Below, one piece after another: positions 24,846 through 29,801 of a DNA stretch of 29,801 bases. Position 1 is the stretch's first letter. Each line of letters opens with the position of its first letter. The stretch spans positions 1 to 29,801 of the IMG/VR virus record IMGVR_UViG_3300024433_000032; one strand, written 5' to 3'. The notes under the pieces were generated by a model. That model worked only from the letters and a program-made list of their open reading frames with translations, was not told the DNA's origin and made no database searches. The stretch is from a virus. Both the position numbers and the translations under genes were made by a program.

Positions 24846-25435
24846 TATGAGTACCTCACCAAAAATGCAGAATAACCTTTAAGCTGTGCAGTTCCACCAG
24901 TAGCTTCTTTAGAAAATCTTAGATCTAAATCTTTATTACCTGCCGTTACGTTTCCTAAAGGGAATGTATAAGATCTCCACATTGACTGATCAGCGATATT
25001 ATCTTTATGTTCTTCAGCATATTCGGGAGTTAAAATAGATCCATCAAAGTCTAGGTCAAACTCCATGTCATTACCTGTGCTATGTGTTCTGACAGCTAAC
25101 GAGACTTGCAAGTAACAATTACCAGCGGTAGATACGTTAAAAGTATCAGTATAGATAATAGTTTTAGTTGTAGTGTTTGGAAGTGTTACTGTTCCAGGTT
25201 CATTTACCTCACCCTCAACGCTCATTGGTCCTGCTGGTCCTTGTGGTCCTGCTGGTCCTGCTGGTCCTGCTGGTCCTGCTGGTCCTGTAGCTCCGGGAGG
25301 TCCAATTAAACTTTGAGCCGCTCCTGCATCCGTTTTGTAGTAAGGCTCGTTAGTGCCTTGATCGGCATAAAAACGCATCTTACCGCTTGCAGGCGTATCA
25401 GGCTCATTTTGTTTGTTAAACTCTATATAACTCAT
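24845..25435 (-). CDS. Collagen-like short tail fibre protein
   Basis: 196 residues. An N-terminal adaptor (about 18-43, GKMRFYADQGTNEPYYKT) is followed by nine Gly-X-Y triplets (residues 45-71, mostly GPA), then a beta-rich C-terminal domain (about 75-196) that looks like a jelly-roll. Collagen-like triple helices are used as trimeric fibre shafts in phage. The C-terminal domain probably caps the trimer or binds a ligand. It is part of a group of fibre genes upstream of the large terminase. Confidence 0.85.
   Translation of the reverse strand: MSYIEFNKQNEPDTPASGKMRFYADQGTNEPYYKTDAGAAQSLIGPPGATGPAGPAGPAGPAGPQGPAGPMSVEGEVNEPGTVTLPNTTTKTIIYTDTFNVSTAGNCYLQVSLAVRTHSTGNDMEFDLDFDGSILTPEYAEEHKDNIADQSMWRSYTFPLGNVTAGNKDLDLRFSKEATGGTAQLKGYSAFLVRYS
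25227..25288 (+). repeat. Tandem 9-base repeat encoding the collagen-like shaft
   Basis: Repeats of GGTCCTGCT (plus strand; AGCAGGACC as read in the gene), almost identical in several successive copies. They encode the GPA triplets of the collagen-like fibre. Identical codons in each unit suggest recent expansion and make this tract prone to slippage, so length variation in frame is expected. Confidence 0.9.
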
Positions 25436-25770
25436 AGTACAATAGCCTCCCCTTCAAGGATTAAATTGCCCGTAGTAAAACAAGCATCATGCAAAACAAC
25501 AAATTTGTTCTCTGGCACTAAAATATCATCCAGATAAATTCTATCAATAAATCTATCTTCAATTAACTTTGACCAATTAGTAGCTCCTAAAGCGAACTTA
25601 CGCCAAACAGACCCGCTATCTTGATCAATATACAAAGTGGCAATAGGGGAGTCAGTTCCTACTGGACTCCCACTACCACCTGTTAAATAATATAAAACAT
25701 TGCCGTCGTCGTCTTTAAACGCAACCCCAAAAGGTTCTAGTCCATAAGCTTCTTCGGCATTAATTGTCAT
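25432..25770 (-). CDS. Small fibre adaptor-like protein
   Basis: 112 residues, not a named family. Residues about 44-70 (ATLYID ... WRKF ... TNWSKLI) match the short attachment motif of the large fibre protein (SIYIR ... LFIK ... TNWSKI). The rest is beta-rich with no signal peptide. It overlaps the collagen-like gene start by 4 bases (ATGA). Probably an adaptor joining a fibre to the virion, or an accessory fibre subunit. Confidence 0.7.
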   Translation of the reverse strand: MTINAEEAYGLEPFGVAFKDDDGNVLYYLTGGSGSPVGTDSPIATLYIDQDSGSVWRKFALGATNWSKLIEDRFIDRIYLDDILVPENKFVVLHDACFTTGNLILEGEAIVL

Positions 25771-25778
25771 ACACTATC

Positions 25779-27080
25779 CTATAAAGCAGCTACGCCTGTT
25801 CTTCTAACAGTATATCTGATACCGTCAGCATCGCTAGTATCAAGCTGTAATCCCATTGTCTGAGAAGCTCCTGTCCCAGATAAAACGACACTAGCTTGGA
25901 TATTAAAAGTTCCACCAATGTTTTGTCTTCTAGAAATATCGTCTTTTACAACAGTAGCGTCAGCTCCAGCGTGTCCGTTGTGAAAACCTTCTATTCTAAA
26001 CTTTCTTACCTTAGTAGGGTCTCCAATATCGTGTGCTGTTACTTCCCACTCTGCCGATTGAAATTCATCTACTAAAACAGTATCCACTACAGTTGGAGTA
26101 TTTTGTGCAATATCAGCTGGTCCTGCTGTAGATTCTAAAGCTTCGATAGCAGATTCTAATTCTTGATTAACCGTTCTCTGGTTAACGTTATCAGAAATAA
26201 TGTTTCCAGTGTAAACACCCATGTCTACGTCGCCAGCAACTCCACCAAGACTAGTTCTAAGAGCTTGCGCTTCAGTTTCTAGTTGTTGAATATTCTGCTT
26301 AATAGACTCGCCATCGTTAAGTAAAGATCCAGTATAGTTACCCATATCAGAATCAGATTGAACATTTCTACCTAAGATAGAACTAGTGTTATCCAAATTA
26401 CCATCTAGTTTCTGTAGAGCACCTTGTACTGTATCAGAAGAAGATACGTCTCCAGCTGAAGCTGCGTAACCAGCTGCGATGTTAATACCATCTGCAAAGT
26501 TCCAATCAACATCTGCAAGTTTGATCATAACCGAACCGTTATAAACAACTAGAGCATCGTTTTCCTGTGATGCTGGAGAGTCCGGTAAATAATTACGAAC
26601 AATAAACGCATCGTTATTTGCTAAAGGATCTGCCGCAGCGGCTAACGTAATATTAGGTGCTGAAATTGCCGTTACTTCAAAAAGAGCTGGAGTACCATCA
26701 GCATCACCAATAACAAACTCGCCTACTGTAAAATCACCAGCGGCTACTGGAGTCTCGTTATCACTCCAAGAAGTAGGATCTACTGAGCCCGCTGCAACCG
26801 TATCGTCAGTTAGAGCTCTAACTACCTCGCCTCTCCATGACAAATTTAATAAGTCATCTGCATCTGAAAGCTTGCTCCACTTGTCAGTCCCTGCTCCTGC
26901 GCTCTTTTTTACGTAAACTTCACCGGCACTGTTATGATAAAAAGAACCTGGGTTAGCGTTATCCTGAAAAGAGCCGTCAGCTCCAGGCGCACCTGATCCT
27001 CGTAGAGTAGAAATAGGTGAATCACCATTTTCTTCAAATAAATTAAAACCTAATTCAAAACCTGCAATATCTCTAGACAT
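25779..27080 (-). CDS. Fibre-like structural protein with internal repeat
   Basis: 433 residues, beta-rich with helical repeats. The N-terminus contains the adaptor motif (GSFYHN ... EVYVKK ... DKWSKLS, about 46-72). Two repeats of about 37 residues lie at about 237-274 and 279-315, each with DMGNYTG or DMGVYTG followed by a Gln/Asn/Glu-rich helix, which suggests a trimeric coiled shaft. The C-terminal domain (about 325-433) is a beta sandwich candidate. It is the longest member of the fibre cassette between the two terminase genes. Confidence 0.78.
   Translation of the reverse strand: MSRDIAGFELGFNLFEENGDSPISTLRGSGAPGADGSFQDNANPGSFYHNSAGEVYVKKSAGAGTDKWSKLSDADDLLNLSWRGEVVRALTDDTVAAGSVDPTSWSDNETPVAAGDFTVGEFVIGDADGTPALFEVTAISAPNITLAAAADPLANNDAFIVRNYLPDSPASQENDALVVYNGSVMIKLADVDWNFADGINIAAGYAASAGDVSSSDTVQGALQKLDGNLDNTSSILGRNVQSDSDMGNYTGSLLNDGESIKQNIQQLETEAQALRTSLGGVAGDVDMGVYTGNIISDNVNQRTVNQELESAIEALESTAGPADIAQNTPTVVDTVLVDEFQSAEWEVTAHDIGDPTKVRKFRIEGFHNGHAGADATVVKDDISRRQNIGGTFNIQASVVLSGTGASQTMGLQLDTSDADGIRYTVRRTGVAAL
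26136..26372 (-). repeat. Two-copy internal protein repeat (coding)
   Basis: The coding region for residues 237-315 of the fibre-like protein holds two diverged units sharing DMG(N/V)YTG and a following Asn/Gln-rich helix. It is a protein-level repeat, not an identical DNA repeat. Confidence 0.7.
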
Positions 27081-27423
27081 TAAACACTCCTCGTATTAAT
27101 TCGATATCCAAATCGAATGTCTCGTTATTAATAACTTCTAATTCGGCATTTACCCCGTTAACCTTCACTGTTAACTCAATATTCATGCCTCCAGCTATGA
27201 ACTTATTAGAAATAGTATCCCTTAAGTTCGAATTTTCATTAGTTACGTTAAGCTCAAACCTGTTATAACGGCTGTTTACCTCATTACTTATACTAACAAA
27301 ATATTTGGCCGCTTTTAGCTGGGAAAGAGCTGCTATATCCACTACAAACGTCGATGTACCAGGAATCACCCTTCTTAGCCTACGCCAAGGGGTAGGTCCT
27401 GATACCGCTGTCGTTAACGTCAT
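27073..27423 (-). CDS. Small beta-rich protein of unknown function in the fibre cassette
   Basis: 116 residues, no family recognised. Predominantly beta with alternating hydrophobic residues (AAKYFVSISNEV, FELNVTNEN, IELTVKVNGVNAELEVI), compatible with a small jelly-roll or immunoglobulin-like fold. It overlaps both neighbours by 4-8 bases. No signal or membrane segment. Its place among fibre genes suggests a virion role. Confidence 0.68.
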   Translation of the reverse strand: MTLTTAVSGPTPWRRLRRVIPGTSTFVVDIAALSQLKAAKYFVSISNEVNSRYNRFELNVTNENSNLRDTISNKFIAGGMNIELTVKVNGVNAELEVINNETFDLDIELIRGVFNV

Positions 27424-28064
27424 TGCGCTATTGCCTCCACGTCCAAAGTAACCGCACCTAGTTCACTTTTTGCATAAACTAGAAAAGTTACGTCGGCGAT
27501 TGCCCTCGGAAACAACGTATAAATTCTTTCCTGCTGATCAGCCAATTGCTGACCCAAAAACCCAGGCTCTGTATTATCAAAATTTAATCTAACGTTTTGA
27601 CCTGTGTTGTTTTGGATATTAAGACTTACAATATTATCAATTACATTGGCAGGTACAAGAGTCCAACCAGTATTGTTAATACCTACTTGAAAAGTAGTCC
27701 CTGTTGACCCTCCTCCAGTTGGAGAAAACACAGTTCCGTCGCTTGTAAAAATCCTAACAGGCGGTATAAACAAATTCGGATCCCCAGGCGCTGCGCCCGT
27801 GCCGTTGGCAGGAGGTCCGAAAGATGCAAGCCTATTATCCCAGGACTGAGAAAAGCGGGCATCGTCGGCGTATTCCACCTCTACGATAACCCCGTTTGCA
27901 ACAATGGTACGCTCTAAAAGCCACGCCTCGTCCGCATCCAAAACTCCCCTAGAGGCAAGCCCTCTAATGGTAGTGTACTCGTCGATATGATCGACACGCG
28001 TAATGAAGCGCCCGTTCTCCTGTCTAAATAGCTCGAAAAAATCGAAATGCTTTCTACCCGCCAC
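27420..28064 (-). CDS. Protein of unknown function in the fibre cassette
   Basis: 214 residues, unassigned. The N-terminal about 80 residues (DFFELFRQENGRF, ITRVDHIDEYTTIRGLASRG) are mixed and charged, then a Gly/Pro/Ser-rich linker (about 85-125), then a beta-rich domain (about 125-214). This two-domain plan with a flexible linker fits a virion adaptor or decoration protein. It overlaps the downstream gene by 4 bases and adjoins the coiled-coil gene upstream. Confidence 0.68.
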   Translation of the reverse strand: MAGRKHFDFFELFRQENGRFITRVDHIDEYTTIRGLASRGVLDADEAWLLERTIVANGVIVEVEYADDARFSQSWDNRLASFGPPANGTGAAPGDPNLFIPPVRIFTSDGTVFSPTGGGSTGTTFQVGINNTGWTLVPANVIDNIVSLNIQNNTGQNVRLNFDNTEPGFLGQQLADQQERIYTLFPRAIADVTFLVYAKSELGAVTLDVEAIAQ

Positions 28065-28366
28065 TACTTAGCTTCTTTTTCCATCTGCTTGATAATGCCT
28101 TCGGCTTTCGCCAAAGATTTGGTGAGGCGCTCGTTCCCCTTCTTGAGCTCAAAGATCTCCCGCTCAAGCGCAACGATAGTATCCTTAGCCTCGTTTAGCT
28201 CCACGCTTCGCTGCTTCTCAAACGCCTTCTTCGAATCTTCAATCATACGCGTTAGTTTCTTAATCTTACCCTGAAGCGCATAGACGGCTTCTCTACTCGT
28301 ATCAACCGTTTCCGCCTGGTTAACAAAACCACGATCCGCTAGGACTCTATTTTTCAAACTGCTCAT
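28064..28366 (-). CDS. Small coiled-coil protein next to terminase small subunit
   Basis: 100 residues, highly charged and helical. Residues about 25-98 form a continuous heptad-rich region (ALQGKIKKLTRMIEDSKKAF, ALEREIFELKKGNERLTKSL) that should form a coiled coil. No other motif. Its start overlaps the small terminase gene by 20 bases and the base composition there appears richer in GC than the later fibre genes. Possibly a packaging accessory or fibre assembly factor; unknown. Confidence 0.7.
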   Translation of the reverse strand: MSSLKNRVLADRGFVNQAETVDTSREAVYALQGKIKKLTRMIEDSKKAFEKQRSVELNEAKDTIVALEREIFELKKGNERLTKSLAKAEGIIKQMEKEAK

Positions 28367-28976
28367 GCTCTACCTCTATAGTTTTTACGTTCGGCGATTC
28401 GCTATCCAATGGAACCCCCGTATTTATAATCATTTGGACTGGACCAGTTGCAGCGTCATTAGGTCCAGATTTGGTCCCATAGCCCTTAGGGTCCGATTTC
28501 TCCGCAAGCCACTTAAGCTTATCCATCCAAAGCTTTTCAGCTGGTACTTCATCCTTTGCCAGATCCTTAGTCTCTTCCAGGGAATCTATGATCTGGTCAA
28601 CGAATCCTTCCGCACGTGCCTGCTTTGCGGCCTTAATAGCTTCCTCAAAATCAGGATTCTCCCTTCGCCACTTTGCAATAATGGTAGTACATGGCATTTC
28701 TGGACGCTTTGCAATAGATGTGAACGAATGTCCTTTAGCAACGAGCTGCACAATGAGGTCGTGGTAGAGCTGGTTGTAATTCCAAAAAGCTGAGTTTTGA
28801 TTCGTGAACACTGGATGATAGTCACGACCAGGAATTTTGCCATCTTCAAAGCGCGGTGCGCTTCGCACAATTTCACCAGAAATGACATTTACGACGTGAA
28901 TATCGCCGTTTTCATCCATGTAATGGTAATTTTCGTCCGTTTTTTCGATATCGGTCAGGGATTTTGATTCTTCCAT
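28347..28976 (-). CDS. Terminase small subunit-like DNA-recognition protein
   Basis: 209 residues. The middle matches the terminase small subunit family: a helix-turn-helix-like segment HDLIVQLVAKGHSFTSIAKR (about 72-91), PCTTIIAKWRRENPDFEEAI (about 95-114), KQARAEGFVDQI, then the dimer helix ending in DKLKWLAEKSDPKGYG (about 152-167). This is the usual domain order of DNA recognition followed by oligomerisation. It is expected to recognise the packaging site and hand DNA to the large subunit. It is the first gene of the late operon and lies beside the structured non-coding region. No convincing Shine-Dalgarno is seen before its ATG. Confidence 0.82.
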   Translation of the reverse strand: MEESKSLTDIEKTDENYHYMDENGDIHVVNVISGEIVRSAPRFEDGKIPGRDYHPVFTNQNSAFWNYNQLYHDLIVQLVAKGHSFTSIAKRPEMPCTTIIAKWRRENPDFEEAIKAAKQARAEGFVDQIIDSLEETKDLAKDEVPAEKLWMDKLKWLAEKSDPKGYGTKSGPNDAATGPVQMIINTGVPLDSESPNVKTIEVEHEQFEK

Positions 28977-29080
28977 TTCAAAAAATTACCAAAAAAGAGA
29001 GTTCGAGGCAACAGGGTAGTTTCTCCGTAGGTTAAGGTAGCTTAAAAATAAGAATTCGCTTATGCTCGACGCGTTACCGG

Positions 29081-29086
29081 ATTATA
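29081..29086 (-). promoter_or_regulatory. Candidate late-operon -10 box / phage promoter core
   Basis: Leftward TATAAT inside CACTATAATCC, about 105 bases before the small terminase start. The -35 at standard spacing (GCATAT) is poor. The CACTATA part resembles the core of T7/SP6-type phage promoters (CACTATAG), so a phage polymerase promoter is an alternative. No RNA polymerase gene is in the window. Confidence 0.3.
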
Positions 29087-29101
29087 GTGTATAGATTTTA
29101 G

Positions 29102-29113
29102 TAATATGCGAAC
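29102..29113 (+). repeat. Direct repeat TAATATGCGAAC, copy 1
   Basis: Exact 12-base repeat, start-to-start distance 38 bases from copy 2. It is in the divergent control region, so a protein binding site or promoter element is plausible. Confidence 0.7.
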
Positions 29114-29139
29114 TTTTGTAAATAAGTTTAGGGTTTAAA

Positions 29140-29151
29140 TAATATGCGAAC
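29140..29151 (+). repeat. Direct repeat TAATATGCGAAC, copy 2
   Basis: Second exact copy of the 12-base repeat. Both copies are preceded by a T/A-rich stretch (TTTAG or TTAAA). Confidence 0.7.
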
Positions 29152-29188
29152 CTAGTAAAAAGGGGGAAAGGGTGGGGTGCGTGAGGCG

Positions 29189-29338
29189 ATGTATTACACT
29201 AACCCCGGGCAGCCTATTTTTGGGGTATACCCCCCCTTAGACTATGCCCTAGACTATAGACCCCCCTATAGGCACATAGCGGTCCGTTGTCTTAGTGCTG
29301 AGATTCGTGAGTCAAGAGCCTATGACCGCGCACCGTGA
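29189..29338 (+). CDS. Possible 49-residue open frame in the control region (doubtful)
   Basis: An ATG-initiated frame, stop-free for 49 codons. It is Tyr/Pro/Arg-rich (YPPLDYALDYRPPYRH), which follows directly from the DNA repeats and C tracts. GAGG lies only two bases before the ATG, too close for normal initiation. No family match. Probably not a gene; listed because it is the only frame of any length in this gap. Confidence 0.15.
   Translation: MYYTNPGQPIFGVYPPLDYALDYRPPYRHIAVRCLSAEIRESRAYDRAP
29222..29233. other. 12-base perfect palindrome within C tracts
   Basis: GGGGTATACCCC, continuing into a run of seven C. It is followed by a repeat of TAGACTAT (29238-29245 and 29250-29257) and two CTATAG palindromes (29254-29259, 29266-29271). 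It may be a protein-binding or cleavage site. Confidence 0.5.
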
Positions 29339-29346
29339 ACCATTTT

Positions 29347-29377
29347 CACAACGCATTGCGGTGCGTGCTACGTTGTG
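29347..29377 (+). other. Inverted repeat in the leader of the small genes
   Basis: CACAACG (29347-29353) pairs with CGTTGTG (29371-29377); an alternative inner stem ACGCA/TGCGT (29351-29366) shares bases with it. The two folds are mutually exclusive, which is seen in switching leaders but may be chance. Confidence 0.4.
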
Positions 29378-29400
29378 CGATCATACGTGTGTAAAAACTT

Positions 29401-29423
29401 GCGGTTCGAATAACTCGAATCGC
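29401..29423 (+). other. Stem-loop directly before the first small gene
   Basis: GCGGTTCGA, loop ATAAC, TCGAATCGC: a 9-bp stem with one G-T pair. It ends a few bases before the AAGG ribosome site. It could stabilise the transcript 5' end, be processed by RNase III, or modulate translation. Confidence 0.5.
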
Positions 29424-29441
29424 GAAACGAAGGATTAACCC

Positions 29442-29600
29442 ATGACCAAAGTACTAATAACTCTAGTAATAGCTACAACGCTTCTAGTAATAAGCCACGA
29501 TAACCAAAAACCAAGCGCCGAGAACGTATACCAAGATAAAGAATTGATCGAGTGTCCTGGTATATTCAACTACGAAACAGAAAAATGCGAAATTAATTAA
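29442..29600 (+). CDS. Small exported or membrane peptide (52 aa)
   Basis: 52 residues. The N-terminus MTKVLITLVIATTLLVIS is one hydrophobic segment with a single Lys, like a signal peptide or membrane anchor. The remainder is hydrophilic with two Cys (ECPGIFNYETEKCEIN), able to form a disulphide in the periplasm. AAGG lies eight bases before the ATG. It is followed after 37 bases by a second gene of the same kind, suggesting early genes. Function unknown; such peptides may act on host membrane or envelope processes, or exclude other phages. Confidence 0.6.
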   Translation: MTKVLITLVIATTLLVISHDNQKPSAENVYQDKELIECPGIFNYETEKCEIN

Positions 29601-29637
29601 ACTTGCGCGGTCCACGGATAGGACCTACCATTATCTC

Positions 29638-29801
29638 ATGACTCAAATATTACCGATTCTCGCCCTTTCAATCCTAACCCTTATCCTAACCCTCGAAGAC
29701 CAAGTAACGCCAAAAAAGGCCCATTTTTGCGCCAATAACTACCAGGTTATTGAAAGCCCGCGCTTCGAGCATCTTGCCAGGATGAATGACTCCACTCTCA
29801 C
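29638..29801 (+). CDS. Small exported or membrane peptide, cut by the window edge
   Basis: Open reading frame to the end of the window, at least 54 residues. The N-terminus MTQILPILALSILTLILTLE is strongly hydrophobic and is followed by a charged body (DQVTPKKAHFCANNYQVIES). It resembles its upstream neighbour in plan (short, hydrophobic N-terminus, Cys in the body) but not clearly in sequence. No strong ribosome site is seen; GGACC lies well upstream. The downstream end is not visible. Confidence 0.5.
   Translation, partial: MTQILPILALSILTLILTLEDQVTPKKAHFCANNYQVIESPRFEHLARMNDSTL

Larger units (their letters stand above)
28977..29441. other. Divergent non-coding region with repeats, palindromes and G/C tracts
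   Basis: About 465 bases with no convincing gene, between the leftward late operon and the rightward small genes. It contains a stem at 29048-29063 (ATAAG/CTTAT), a TATAAT read leftward at 29086-29081 within CACTATAATCC, a 12-base direct repeat, G tracts at 29162-29177, the 12-base palindrome GGGGTATACCCC, two CTATAG palindromes, C tracts at 29230-29236 and 29261-29266, and two stem-loops near the right end. It likely holds divergent promoters, and may hold the packaging or replication start, given the adjacent small terminase gene. Confidence 0.7.

Noticed and set aside
1-29801. tRNA genes, CRISPR arrays, integrase and insertion sequences
   Set aside because: None seen: no cloverleaf-like stretch, no regular spaced repeats, and no recombinase or transposase motif in the translated frames.

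Overview
The window is a piece of a T7-like podovirus (tailed phage, short tail) genome. The evidence is a T7-type family A DNA polymerase and a virion module in the T7 gene order: portal, scaffold, major capsid, terminator, gp11-like and gp12-like tail tube proteins, GNAT-like gp13 position, gp14-like protein, large ejection proteins, fibre proteins. The base composition is AT-rich and most genes have good Shine-Dalgarno sites. An apparent spanin pair (including a lipoprotein) points to a Gram-negative host. No host gene, integrase, tRNA gene, CRISPR array or insertion sequence is visible. Family and host cannot be named from this sequence alone.

Layout. (1) 1-2202, plus strand: the end of a replication/nucleotide module, with DNA polymerase cut by the left edge, a small coiled-coil protein and a VRR-NUC nuclease. 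(2) 2177-28976, minus strand: one almost gap-free late operon read right to left. It starts with a terminase small subunit (28976), then a coiled-coil protein, a run of fibre/adaptor-like proteins (including a collagen-like one), a putative permuted papain-fold hydrolase, large terminase, portal, Bbp19-like protein, scaffold, capsid, head protein, tail tube A and B, internal virion proteins, two big structural/fibre proteins and finally a lysis-like cassette with a nested spanin pair. (3) 28977-29441: about 465 bases without a convincing gene, rich in repeats, palindromes and G/C tracts, between divergent units. (4) 29442-29801, plus strand: two tiny genes for peptides with N-terminal hydrophobic segments, probably the start of an early region; the second runs off the right edge.

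The two long transcription units converge at about 2.2 kb with a 26-base tail-to-tail overlap. A strong intrinsic terminator sits between the head genes and the tail tube genes, where T7 has its main late terminator, and a promoter-like TTGACA with a hairpin precedes the capsid gene. The most unusual points are the fibre cassette placed between the small and large terminase genes, a short adaptor motif apparently shared by several fibre proteins, a DNA polymerase with a shortened thioredoxin-binding region, a scaffold protein with a signal-like hydrophobic N-terminus, and the structured divergent region next to the small terminase gene.
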